The notes beneath the pieces were generated by a model. The model made no database searches, was not told the DNA's origin, and was given only the letters and a program-made list of their open reading frames with translations. A stretch of DNA of 64,000 nt from Leisingera sp. M658 (lineage in GTDB: Bacteria > Pseudomonadota > Alphaproteobacteria > Rhodobacterales > Rhodobacteraceae), in NCBI RefSeq assembly GCF_025144145.1, contig NZ_CP083546.1, positions 323,001 to 387,000 of the forward strand, given 5' to 3'. Shown in pieces: positions 8,287-15,664 of the stretch (within the stretch, counting starts at the first letter, position 1; each line of letters begins with the position of its first letter). The position numbers and the translations under genes were made by a program.

Positions 8287-9096
8287 GTGAGGCAATGGAT
8301 TCTGGCGGTTCTGGCAGCCGTGCTGCCGGCGGCGGTGATGGCGCAGGACAGCCTTTTGCAGCGGATGGACACAATGGATGCGGGCCGCAAATGGGAAGCG
8401 GTCGGGCGCCTTGATGTGAACGGCGAGGGGTTTTGCACCGGTGCGCTGATTGCGCCGGATCTGGTGCTGACCGCGGCCCATTGCCTCTATGACAGCCAGA
8501 CCAAGGCGCGCATCGACCCTGCCACCATCGAATTCCTGGCCGGCTGGCGCAACGGGCGCGCCTCGGCTTACCGCAGCGTGCGGCGGGCGGTTGAACATCC
8601 CTCCTATGTCTATGACGGCGAACTGTCGACCGACCGGGTCCGCAACGACATAGCCCTGCTGCAATTGCAGCGCCCGATCCGCAACACCACCGTGACACCC
8701 TTTGAAACCGACGAACGCCCGCGCAAGGGGGCCAGCATCGGTGTGGTGTCTTATGCGCATGACCGGTCCGAGGCGCCGTCCCTGCAAGAGGTCTGCGCAG
8801 TGATGGCGCGCCAGCAGGGCGTGCTGGTGATGTCCTGCGACGTCGATTTCGGCTCCTCCGGGGCGCCGGTGTTCTCTTTCGAGGACGGCACCCCGCGGAT
8901 TGTCTCGGTGATCTCCGCCAAGGCCGAAGTCAGCGGCGAGCGGGTCTCGCTTGGTTCTGCCCTGGCCGAGGAACTGACCCTGCTGCAGGCGCAGCTGACG
9001 GGTGTGAACACCCGTGGCCGCCTGCCGCCAGGCGTGGGCCGGGTGAAGGTAGGGGAGGGGCGCAGCTCCTCCGGTGCGAAGTTCATCCGGCAATGA
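8287..9096 (+). CDS. Secreted trypsin-like serine protease (first of a tandem pair)
   Basis: A 269-residue S1-family peptidase. A Sec signal peptide (MRQWILAVLAAVLPAAVMA, cleaved before QDS) sends it to the periplasm or beyond. The catalytic triad is intact: His in LTAAHCLYD (about residue 62), Asp in RNDIALLQL (about 120) and Ser in FGSSGAPVF (about 190). The start is GTG 8287, with AGGAGAG 4-10 bases upstream. An ATG at 8285 in another frame is followed at once by TGA, so it cannot be used. It overlaps the second protease by 4 bases and shares WEAVGRL, FCTG-LIAP and the SSGAKF C-terminal end with it, indicating tandem duplication. Confidence 0.92.
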   Translation: MRQWILAVLAAVLPAAVMAQDSLLQRMDTMDAGRKWEAVGRLDVNGEGFCTGALIAPDLVLTAAHCLYDSQTKARIDPATIEFLAGWRNGRASAYRSVRRAVEHPSYVYDGELSTDRVRNDIALLQLQRPIRNTTVTPFETDERPRKGASIGVVSYAHDRSEAPSLQEVCAVMARQQGVLVMSCDVDFGSSGAPVFSFEDGTPRIVSVISAKAEVSGERVSLGSALAEELTLLQAQLTGVNTRGRLPPGVGRVKVGEGRSSSGAKFIRQ

Positions 9097-9908
9097 TGTT
9101 CCGCGCATTGATACTGGCCGTTGCCACCCTGGCGTACGCAGGCAGCGCAACGGCCCAGAACACCGGTCTGCGGCGGCTGACTGACCGCGATGACCTGCTG
9201 GGCTGGGAGGCCGTTGGACGGCTTGAGCTGAACGGCCAGGGCTTTTGCACCGGCACGCTGATCGCACCGGAACTGGTGCTGACCGCAGCCCATTGCGTCT
9301 ATGACCGCAACAGGAATTTGCGTGCGGCGGAGCAGATCACCTTCCGCGCGGGTTTGCGCGACGGGACAGCCATAGCTGAACGCCGGGGGCTGCAGATTGC
9401 CGCGCATCCGGGGTTCAACCCGCGGGGACGGCTTGATCTGGATAACATCCGTCACGACGTGGCGCTGATCCGGATTGCCGCGCCGGTGCTCAGCGGTCAG
9501 GCAGATGCTTTTGCGCTGCACTCGGGACGCGAATACGGCAGCGATATCTCTGTCACATCTTACGGGCGGGGCCGCGCCGAGGCGTTGTCGCGGCAACGCC
9601 AGTGCAACCTGATGGGGGAAAGCGGTGACGTTCTGATGATCGACTGCAATGTCACTTTCGGCTCTTCCGGGGCGCCGGTGTTTTCCCAGGTGGGCGGGCG
9701 CGGACGCATCCTGGCGCTGGTGTCCGGCGGCGGCAATTACCGCGGCAAGCAGGTCGCCTTTGGCATGAAACTGCCGCAGCGGGTGGCAGAGCTGAAGGCA
9801 CAGCTGCGCCGCAATCCGGTGGCCGCACCGGACCGGCGGATCAAGCGCATCCGGGTAGGCGGCGGCGCATCGGCGGGCGGTGCAAAATTTGTGACGGTGG
9901 GGGACTGA
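9093..9908 (+). CDS. Secreted trypsin-like serine protease (second of a tandem pair)
   Basis: A 271-residue paralogue of the preceding gene, translationally coupled through an ATGA overlap; ATG 9093 and ATG 9096 are both possible. The signal peptide is MMFRALILAVATLAYAGSATA, cleaved before QNT. The triad is conserved: TAAHCVYD, IRHDVALIRI and TFGSSGAPVF. Shared blocks with the upstream copy (WEAVGRLELNGQGFCTGTLIAPELVLTAAHC-type spacing and a C-terminal VGGGASAGGAKF tail) show duplication, but the middle has diverged, so specificities may differ. The glycine/serine-rich tail before the terminal AKF is common to both and not part of the S1 fold. Confidence 0.92.
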   Translation: MMFRALILAVATLAYAGSATAQNTGLRRLTDRDDLLGWEAVGRLELNGQGFCTGTLIAPELVLTAAHCVYDRNRNLRAAEQITFRAGLRDGTAIAERRGLQIAAHPGFNPRGRLDLDNIRHDVALIRIAAPVLSGQADAFALHSGREYGSDISVTSYGRGRAEALSRQRQCNLMGESGDVLMIDCNVTFGSSGAPVFSQVGGRGRILALVSGGGNYRGKQVAFGMKLPQRVAELKAQLRRNPVAAPDRRIKRIRVGGGASAGGAKFVTVGD

Positions 9909-9915
9909 TCCCCCT

Positions 9916-9943
9916 CTTGAAGCCGCATTTTGCGTTCTTATCT
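9916..9943 (+). promoter_or_regulatory. Heat-shock (RpoH) promoter of hsp20
   Basis: CTTGAA (9916-9921), a 15-base spacer and CTTATCT (9937-9943) match the alphaproteobacterial RpoH-type consensus (CTTGAA, then a CYTAT-type -10). It is the only such pair noticed before the hsp20 gene, and would give a leader of about 90 bases starting near 9950. Confidence 0.65.
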
Positions 9944-9949
9944 CAGGTC

Positions 9950-10041
9950 TATCCGGGCAGCCGCTGATTGGGGCCCGGAAAAGACCAGCCTGTCCCCGCG
10001 GGGAAGGCGCCCTGAAATCGCTCATGTATGAGGATGACACT
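9950..10041 (+). promoter_or_regulatory. ROSE-like RNA thermometer in the hsp20 leader
   Basis: The last hairpin of the leader places UCGCU (10018-10022), matching the ROSE consensus UYGCU, opposite AGGA (10031-10034), the Shine-Dalgarno 7 bases before ATG 10042. The CUCA stem pairs with UGAG across a UGUA loop, and the next opposition is G against G, the mismatch characteristic of ROSE elements. Upstream is a stable CCCC-GC-GGGG palindrome (inside 9991-10004). ROSE elements are known to control small heat-shock genes in rhizobia and other proteobacteria; here the assignment rests on motif and position. Confidence 0.6.
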
Positions 10042-10506
10042 ATGCGTACGTTTGATTTTGCACCGCTGCACCGCGCCACCATCGGTTTCGACCAGATCGC
10101 CAGCCTGATGGACCGCGCCCTTAGCGCGGATGCCGCCCAGTCCAGCTACCCGCCCTATAACATCGAAAAGACCGACGCCGACAGCTATCGCATTTCGATT
10201 GCGGTTGCCGGTTTTGCCGATGACGATCTGAACGTCGAGGTTAAGGAAAACGCGTTGGTGGTGACCGCCAAAAAGGCCGAGGACAGCGACGGCCGCTCCT
10301 TCCTGCACCGGGGCATTGCCACCCGCGCCTTTGAACGCCGCTTCACCCTGGCCGACCACGTCCGCGTGACTGGCGCCAGCCATGAAAACGGCATGCTGCA
10401 TATCGATCTGCACCGCGAGGTGCCCGAGGCGCTGAAACCGCGCCGGATCGAAATCTCCTCCTCCCGCCCGAACCGTGCCGAGATCGAGGCCACTGCGGTC
10501 AACTGA
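10042..10506 (+). CDS. Small heat-shock protein, Hsp20/alpha-crystallin family
   Basis: A 154-residue IbpA-like holdase that binds unfolding proteins in the cytoplasm. The N-terminus MRTFDFAPLHRATIGFDQ is typical of proteobacterial IbpA-class proteins. The alpha-crystallin domain spans about residues 35-130, with YNIEKTDADSYRISIAVAGF, the central LNVEVKENALVVTAKK strand pair and GIATRAFERRFTLADHV. The C-terminal region has LKPRRIEI. I prefer ATG 10042 to ATG 10024, because 10024 lies in the thermometer hairpin and AGGA is correctly spaced from 10042. It is monocistronic, ended by the terminator at 10535-10561. Confidence 0.94.
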   Translation: MRTFDFAPLHRATIGFDQIASLMDRALSADAAQSSYPPYNIEKTDADSYRISIAVAGFADDDLNVEVKENALVVTAKKAEDSDGRSFLHRGIATRAFERRFTLADHVRVTGASHENGMLHIDLHREVPEALKPRRIEISSSRPNRAEIEATAVN

Positions 10507-10534
10507 TCCCGCGATCAAGGTTCGAGTGCTTCAG

Positions 10535-10561
10535 CCCCCTGGTTCTGCCAGGGGGTTTTTT
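10535..10561 (+). terminator. Intrinsic terminator of hsp20
   Basis: CCCCCTGG (10535-10542) pairs perfectly with CCAGGGGG (10548-10555) around TTCTG, followed by six T. Confidence 0.93.
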
Positions 10562-10574
10562 CGTTTCACCGGGT

Positions 10575-10590
10575 TGTCCCCGCGGGGACA
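10575..10590. repeat. Perfect palindrome repeated on both sides of hsp20
   Basis: TGTCCCCGCGGGGACA is a perfect 16-base palindrome upstream of the globin gene. Fourteen of its bases (TGTCCCCGCGGGGA) also occur in the hsp20 leader at 9991-10004. It may be a protein site or an RNA hairpin shared by the two units. Confidence 0.5.
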
Positions 10591-10686
10591 GTTGCGGGTT
10601 ATGGTTGCGCGCGTAAATGTTTCTTTAGGTATTGGAAGGCAAGATCGGAGGCAGAGTAATTGGTGCCGCAGCGCAAAGGCGGATTG

Positions 10687-11085
10687 ATGAACCCTCAGGA
10701 AGTCCAGCATGTTCAGCAAAGCTTTGCCGGGATCTTTGCCCGCAAGGCGGATCTGGCGGAACGGTTTTATGTGCATCTGTTCACCCGCCTGCCAGAGGCG
10801 CGCGGTATGTTCCGGGGGAATTTCGTAAAACAGAAAGCAATGCTGACAGCGATGATTGCTGCCTGCGTGCGCAATCTGGACGATCCGCGCACATTGGAAG
10901 ACCTGGGCGGGCAACTGCTCCAGGCCCATGCCCATCTGCAGCTTGGCACGCAGGAGACCGAGGCGGCAAAGCGGGCGTTGATTGCCGCTTTGCGCGATGT
11001 TTTAGGCCCGGCGCTGGACACAGAGACGGAAACCGCCTGGGCCAGCGCCATCAGCCAGGTGGCCGGGACGATGACCCGGCACTGA
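10687..11085 (+). CDS. Single-domain globin
   Basis: A 132-residue protein with globin-fold sequence of the bacterial haemoglobin/flavohaemoglobin N-domain type, but without a reductase domain. The B-to-E region is FAGIFARKADLAERFYVHLF followed by PEARGMFRGNFVKQKAMLTA. The probable proximal (F8) histidine is in LLQAHAHLQLG, and the H helix is AAKRALIAALRDVLG. Such proteins bind O2 or NO, or act as haem sensors. I chose ATG 10687 (AAGGCGG 4-10 bases upstream) over GTG 10660. It stands alone between hsp20 and the convergent gabD. The specific role cannot be inferred. Confidence 0.75.
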   Translation: MNPQEVQHVQQSFAGIFARKADLAERFYVHLFTRLPEARGMFRGNFVKQKAMLTAMIAACVRNLDDPRTLEDLGGQLLQAHAHLQLGTQETEAAKRALIAALRDVLGPALDTETETAWASAISQVAGTMTRH

Positions 11086-11121
11086 CACGGTATTGACCCC
11101 CTGCACCAGTCCGGTGGCGGA

Positions 11122-12594
11122 TCAGACCGCCATGCAGATGTATTTCATCTCCAGATAATCCTCGATGCCGTGGTGGCTGCCTTCGCGGCCCAGGCCCGAT
11201 TGCTTGACACCGCCGAACGGCGCCACCTCGGTGGAGATGATGCCGGTGTTCACACCCACAATCCCGTATTCCAGCGCTTCGGCAACCTTGTACACGCGGC
11301 TGAGATCCTTGGCATAGAAATAGGACGCCAAGCCAAAGATGGTGTCATTGGCCATCGCGATCACCTCGTCCTCGTCCTCGAACTTGAACAGCGGCGCGAG
11401 GGGGCCGAAAGTCTCATCCTTGGCAAAGGCCATGTCCGGGGTTGCGCCCTTGACGATGGTCGGCTGGAAGAAGCTGCCGCCCAGTTCCGACGGGTTGCCG
11501 CCCAGGATCACTTCGCCGCCTTTCGAGGTTGCATCGGCAATATGCTCCTGCACCTTCTCAACCGCTTCCATGTTGATCAGCGGGCCGAAGTGGATGCCGT
11601 CGTTCAGGCCGTCACCAACGTTCATCTTCTCGACCGCAGCTTTCAGCTTCTCCGCAAAGGCATCGTAAACGCCGGCCTGCACATAGATCCGGTTGGCGCA
11701 GACGCAGGTCTGGCCGTTGTTGCGGAACTTGCACATGATGGCGCCCTCAACCGCGGCGTCCAGATCAGCGTCGTCAAACACGATGAACGGCGCATTGCCG
11801 CCCAGCTCCATCGAGCATTTCATCACCGTGTCGGCGGCCTGGCGCATCAGGATGCGGCCGACCTCAGTCGAGCCGGTAAAGGTCAGCTTGCGCACGGCGT
11901 CGTTCTCGCAGAACTCCTTGCCAATTTCAGACGCGCGAGAGGAGGGCACGACGTTGAATACGCCCGCCGGAATGCCTGCGCGATCCGCCAGAACTGCCAG
12001 CACGGTGGCGGACAGCGGGGTCTCGGCGGCGGGGCGGGCGACAAAGGCACAGCCTGCGGCCAGCGCCGGGCCGGCCTTGCGGGTGATCATCGCATTGGGG
12101 AAATTCCACGGTGTGATCGAGGCGGCCACACCGATCGGCTGCTTCAGCACGGTGATGCGCTTGTCGCGCTGGTGGCCGGGGATGGTCTCGCCGTAGATCC
12201 GCTTGGCCTCTTCGGCGAAGAATTCAATGAACGACGCGCCATAGGCGATCTCGCCGCGGGATTCCGCCAGCGGCTTGCCCATCTCGGCGGTCAGAATCAC
12301 TGCCAGGTCTTCCTGGTTTTCCATCATCAGGTCGTACCACTTGCGCAAGCAGTTGGCGCGTTCCTTGCCGGTCCATTTGGCCCAGTCTTTTTGCGCGGCT
12401 TCGGCCTGGGCGATGGCGCCGGCCACCTGGGCGCGGCTGATATCGGCCATGCTGGCAATCACGTCGCCGCGGGCGGGGTTTTTCACGTCAAAGGTGCTTT
12501 CGCCCTCAGCGAATTGACCGCCGATATAGCCGCGGGTTTCCAGCAGGCTGGGATCTTTGAGCAGGGATTTCAGGTCTGTGGTTGCGTCGAGCAT
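11122..12594 (-). CDS. gabD: Succinate-semialdehyde dehydrogenase (NAD(P)+), GabD type
   Basis: A 490-residue aldehyde dehydrogenase that oxidises succinate semialdehyde to succinate, the last step of GABA breakdown. It shows ITPWNFPNAMITRKAGPALA, LTFTGSTEVGRILM, the general-base Glu in MELGGNAPFIVFDDADLD and the catalytic cysteine in NNGQTCVCANRIYV (about residue 298). The TCVCANR form is characteristic of GabD. Length equals E. coli GabD (482) within a few residues. The ATG ending at 12594 is preceded on the coding strand by GGGAGG; a longer frame to 12630 is possible but lacks a site. No GABA transaminase is adjacent. Other SSADH-like paralogues (for example methylmalonate-type) are less likely. 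Confidence 0.9.
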   Translation of the reverse strand: MLDATTDLKSLLKDPSLLETRGYIGGQFAEGESTFDVKNPARGDVIASMADISRAQVAGAIAQAEAAQKDWAKWTGKERANCLRKWYDLMMENQEDLAVILTAEMGKPLAESRGEIAYGASFIEFFAEEAKRIYGETIPGHQRDKRITVLKQPIGVAASITPWNFPNAMITRKAGPALAAGCAFVARPAAETPLSATVLAVLADRAGIPAGVFNVVPSSRASEIGKEFCENDAVRKLTFTGSTEVGRILMRQAADTVMKCSMELGGNAPFIVFDDADLDAAVEGAIMCKFRNNGQTCVCANRIYVQAGVYDAFAEKLKAAVEKMNVGDGLNDGIHFGPLINMEAVEKVQEHIADATSKGGEVILGGNPSELGGSFFQPTIVKGATPDMAFAKDETFGPLAPLFKFEDEDEVIAMANDTIFGLASYFYAKDLSRVYKVAEALEYGIVGVNTGIISTEVAPFGGVKQSGLGREGSHHGIEDYLEMKYICMAV

Positions 12595-12649
12595 TGCGGG
12601 CCTCCCGGATGTTTTGTCGCTGGAATGCAAATCAGCTGTGCTTAAATAA

Positions 12650-12686
12650 GTCCAGAATCATCGATGAGTCCAGAATTTGATCAAAT
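12650..12686. promoter_or_regulatory. Direct repeats and palindrome upstream of gabD
   Basis: GTCCAGAAT occurs twice (12650-12658 and 12668-12676, 18 bases apart), and the second copy runs into a perfect 12-base palindrome ATTTGATCAAAT (12675-12686). Placement 56-92 bases before the gabD start, between divergent genes, suggests a regulator site; the regulator is unknown. Confidence 0.4.
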
Positions 12687-12790
12687 CCGCCTCCGCGCGG
12701 TGTGGCTGGAGTTTTTCAGACGGGCAATTTGACATGTGCTGTGGCAGACTGTCAGGTAGCCGCAAAGAATAAGAACAGGGGAGACCGGGC

Positions 12791-13576
12791 ATGGAATTGG
12801 ATGATGCCTATGCCAACGGGGCATATATCGAGAATGCGGACAGCTACCCGCCGCGCTGGGCGGCCTCGGCAGAGGATTTCCGCAACAGCCTGCATGAGCG
12901 CGCCCGGCTGGACATTCCCTATGGCGAGGGCGCGCGGCAACACTTCGACCTGTTCCTGCCGGAGGGCACGCCCAAGGGCGTGTTTGTCTTTGTCCATGGC
13001 GGCTATTGGCTGGCCTTCGACAAAAGCACCTGGTCGCATCTGGCCCGCGGCGCGATGGCGCATGGCTGGGCGGTGGCAATGCCGTCGTATGATCTGTGCC
13101 CCGAGGTGCGGATTTCTGATATTACCCGGCAGGTTGCGGCGGCGGTGACCCGGATTGCTGCTGAGGTTGCGGGGCCGATTGCGCTGGCCGGCCATTCGGC
13201 GGGCGGCCATCTGGTGGCGCGGATGCTGGACCGCGCGCTGCTGCCGGCAGATGTGGGTGCTCGGATCAAGACGGTGATCCCGATTTCGCCGTTGTCGGAT
13301 TTGCGCCCCTTGCTGCGCACCACGATGAACCAGAAATTCCAGATGGATTCCGCGGCTGCAATTGCCGAAAGCCCGGTGGACATGCAAGACCGCTACCCCG
13401 CAGACGTGACGGTCTGGGTTGGCGGCGAGGAACGCCCGGCGTTTTTGGACCAGGCGATCTGGCTGGTGGAGGCCTGGGAGGCCGATCACGTGATCGCCTT
13501 TGGCAAGCATCATTTCAATGTGATCGAGCCGCTGGCGGACCCGGAAAGCGATCTGGTGATGCAGATCGTGAATTGA
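12791..13576 (+). CDS. Alpha/beta hydrolase, kynurenine formamidase (AFMID)-like
   Basis: A 261-residue cytoplasmic alpha/beta hydrolase. The oxyanion motif HGGYW (about residue 70) in FVFVHGGYWLAFDK and the nucleophile elbow GHSAGGH (about 134-140) are typical of arylformamidase/kynurenine formamidase relatives. The likely acid Asp is near VTVWVGGEERPAF, and the catalytic His is in FGKHHFNVI near the C-terminus. The family hydrolyses N-formylkynurenine or related amides and esters. No other tryptophan-degradation gene is nearby, so the substrate is open; creatinase follows in the same direction after about 196 bases. ATG 12791 follows GGGGAGA. Confidence 0.8.
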   Translation: MELDDAYANGAYIENADSYPPRWAASAEDFRNSLHERARLDIPYGEGARQHFDLFLPEGTPKGVFVFVHGGYWLAFDKSTWSHLARGAMAHGWAVAMPSYDLCPEVRISDITRQVAAAVTRIAAEVAGPIALAGHSAGGHLVARMLDRALLPADVGARIKTVIPISPLSDLRPLLRTTMNQKFQMDSAAAIAESPVDMQDRYPADVTVWVGGEERPAFLDQAIWLVEAWEADHVIAFGKHHFNVIEPLADPESDLVMQIVN

Positions 13577-13772
13577 CCGCAGCTCGGTGGGCGAATTCGT
13601 CCACCCAACGGGCGCCCCCCTCCAAAAAAACCTCTTGCCAGAATCCCGTTTCCGCCGCATCTTCTGCGCAAGGGCCAGGCGATGGCGTCGCCGCATGGAA
13701 TACATGCCGCCCCCAGCATTCAAAAACCGTCCTGAACGCCGGGACCTTTCTTGTAAGAAGGAAGGGTCTGAT

Positions 13773-14981
13773 ATGACTTCACGTCCTGAAATGTACCGTT
13801 TTCACAATGGTGAAAAAGCACCGCTGCAATTTGCCGTCTCCGAATACGAGGCGCGCATTGCCGGCCTGCGCAAGATCATGGCTGAGACTGGCGTAACTGC
13901 CGCTGTCTTCACCTCGATGCACAACATCTCGTATTATTCGGGCTTCACCTACTGCGCCTTTGGCCGCCCTTATGGCATGGTGGTGACCGCATCCGAGGCG
14001 GTGACCATCTCGGCCGGCATCGACGCGGGCCAGCCCTGGCGCCGGTCGTTCTGCGACAACATCACCTATACCGATTGGCAGCGCGACAACTTCTGGCGTG
14101 CAATCAAGTCGGTCAGCGGTGCGGGCGCGGTTGTCGGTTTTGAAAGCGATCACCTGACCCTGATGCAGAAGGCCAAACTGGAGAGCTTCCTGGAGCCGTC
14201 CAGCCTGGTTGATCTGTACCACCCCACCATGGTTCAGCGGATGGGCAAGTCGGCTGCGGAGCTGGACATGATCCGCGCAGGTGCCGCGGTGGCAGACGTC
14301 GGCGGCTTTGCAATCCGTGACGCAGTCAAGGAAGGCGCGCGCGAGATTGATGTGGCGATGGCCGGCCGGGATGCGATGGAACTGGAGATTGCCAAGCGAT
14401 TTCCGGATGCCGAATACCGTGACAGCTGGGTCTGGTTCCAGTCCGGCATCAACACCGATGGCGCCCATAACCCGGTGACGGGCCGCACCCTGCAGCGTGG
14501 CGATATCCTGTCGCTGAACACCTTCCCGATGATCTCGGGCTATTACACCGCGCTGGAACGGACCATGTTCGTGAAAGAAGTGGATGCCGAGTCGCTGCGG
14601 ATCTGGGAGGCCAATGTGGCGGCGCATGAGCTGGGCATCTCGCTGCTGAAGCCGGGCGCAAGCTGTGCAGAAATTACCCATCAGATCAACGCCTTCTTTG
14701 AAGAGCAGGATCTGCTGCAATACCGCACCTTCGGCTATGGCCACTCCTTTGGTGTGCTGTCCCACTACTATGGCCGCGAGGCCGGGCTGGAGCTGCGCGA
14801 GGATATCGATACGGTGCTGGAGCCGGGCATGGTGATCTCGATGGAGCCGATGCTGACCATCGCTGACGGCCAACCCGGTGCCGGCGGCTACCGTGAGCAC
14901 GACATCCTGATCATTCACGAGGATGGCAACGAGAATATCACCAAATACCCCTATGGGCCGGAGTTCAACGTCGTCGGCTGA
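13773..14981 (+). CDS. Creatinase (creatine amidinohydrolase)
   Basis: A 402-residue pita-bread-fold enzyme that hydrolyses creatine to sarcosine and urea without metal. It matches Pseudomonas creatinase almost throughout: TSMHNISYYSGFTYCAFGRPYG, DAGQPWRRSF, YTDWQRDNFW, WFQSGINTDGAHNPVT with the catalytic His at about residue 231 (His232 in P. putida), LQYRTFGYGHSFGVLSHYYG and GYREHDILI. ATG 13773 has GAAGGAAGGG upstream; a frame open to 13587 has no site and is rejected. No creatininase or sarcosine oxidase is adjacent. Sarcosine produced here would join the product line of betaine demethylation encoded at 27256-29581. Confidence 0.93.
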   Translation: MTSRPEMYRFHNGEKAPLQFAVSEYEARIAGLRKIMAETGVTAAVFTSMHNISYYSGFTYCAFGRPYGMVVTASEAVTISAGIDAGQPWRRSFCDNITYTDWQRDNFWRAIKSVSGAGAVVGFESDHLTLMQKAKLESFLEPSSLVDLYHPTMVQRMGKSAAELDMIRAGAAVADVGGFAIRDAVKEGAREIDVAMAGRDAMELEIAKRFPDAEYRDSWVWFQSGINTDGAHNPVTGRTLQRGDILSLNTFPMISGYYTALERTMFVKEVDAESLRIWEANVAAHELGISLLKPGASCAEITHQINAFFEEQDLLQYRTFGYGHSFGVLSHYYGREAGLELREDIDTVLEPGMVISMEPMLTIADGQPGAGGYREHDILIIHEDGNENITKYPYGPEFNVVG

Positions 14982-14993
14982 GGCAGGCTGATA

Positions 14994-15029
14994 GAGAAAA
15001 AGCAGGGGGTGCCATGCGTGCACCCCCTG
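14994..15029 (-). terminator. Intrinsic terminator of the heme-binding protein gene
   Basis: CAGGGGGTGC (15003-15012) pairs with GCACCCCCTG (15020-15029). Read leftward the stem is followed by C and TTTTTCTCT, so it ends the leftward gene at 15090; it may also slow transcription from creatinase. Confidence 0.8.
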
Positions 15030-15089
15030 TGTACCGGTCAGGCACCTGCGGGGTTGAGCCAGACTGGTTGCAGGTCTGGAAGCGGGCCG

Positions 15090-15584
15090 TCAGCCGTTCT
15101 TGCTGTTCAGAACCTTTGCGATTGCGGATTCACCGCAGGCCTCTTCAATGTTCGGGTCTGGCGCACCCGAAAGACCGATTGCGCCGATCAACGTGCCCTC
15201 GTGGAACAGCGGCAGACCTCCGGTTAGCAGCAGGATGTCGTCTTCCATTTTTCCCAGCTGGCTGTATCCGTCCGCCTGGGGTGCCATATTGAGAACAGAT
15301 GTTGATACCTTCAGGGACGCGGCCGTATAGGCCTTCCGGAAGCTGGTATGAATGGTGTTTGCACCAGTGCCTTCTCCCCGGAAGAAATAGAGCAGCCGGC
15401 CTTGGTCATTCACGACAGAGACCGATACTGCCGTCTCTTGTGCACGGCAATCTGCAAGCGCCTCTTTGGCGACCGCTTCGGCAATTTCGGTTGTCAGAGC
15501 CGGGCGGCTCGGAATTTCGACCGCTGAGGCAGTAGCGGCCGCGAGCAATCCGGTCGCAGCCGCGCCGAAGATTACCATTTTCAT
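15090..15584 (-). CDS. Secreted GlcG/HbpS family heme-degrading domain protein
   Basis: A 164-residue exported protein. The signal peptide MKMVIFGAAATGLLAAATASA is cleaved before VEIPS. The mature domain follows the GlcG/HbpS pattern: ALADCRAQETAVSVSVVNDQGRLLYFFRGEG near the start, then FRKAYTAASLKVST, LLLTGGLPLFHEGTLIGAIGLSG and EEACGESAIAKVL. The family binds haem or cobalamin-like ligands, or acts in oxidative-stress sensing in Streptomyces HbpS; its role in roseobacters is not established. ATG 15584 has GGGAG upstream. A Crp/Fnr regulator gene diverges only 80 bases away, which suggests control by it. Confidence 0.85.
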   Translation of the reverse strand: MKMVIFGAAATGLLAAATASAVEIPSRPALTTEIAEAVAKEALADCRAQETAVSVSVVNDQGRLLYFFRGEGTGANTIHTSFRKAYTAASLKVSTSVLNMAPQADGYSQLGKMEDDILLLTGGLPLFHEGTLIGAIGLSGAPDPNIEEACGESAIAKVLNSKNG

Positions 15585-15640
15585 CTTTTGGACTCCCTTG
15601 TAGCAAATGCTGCGGAGACTACGTGTAGGGCCGGAATGAA

Positions 15641-15660
15641 AAGACAATCTGGATTGTTTT
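15641..15660. promoter_or_regulatory. Inverted repeat between hbpS-like gene and Crp/Fnr gene
   Basis: AAGACAATC (15641-15649) faces GATTGTTTT (15652-15660) with only TG between: eight Watson-Crick pairs and one G-T. It ends 4 bases before the regulator ATG, so it could be the regulator's own operator. Confidence 0.5.
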
Positions 15661-15664
15661 CCCG

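Noticed and set aside
10517-10533. tRNA T-arm-like GGTTCGAG string
   Set aside because: No cloverleaf can be formed around it; it is directly upstream of the hsp20 terminator.
13586-13605. GGTGGGCGAATTCGTCCACC near-palindrome after the formamidase-like gene
   Set aside because: Possible terminator stem but no U-run follows, and no second copy was noticed; not enough to call.
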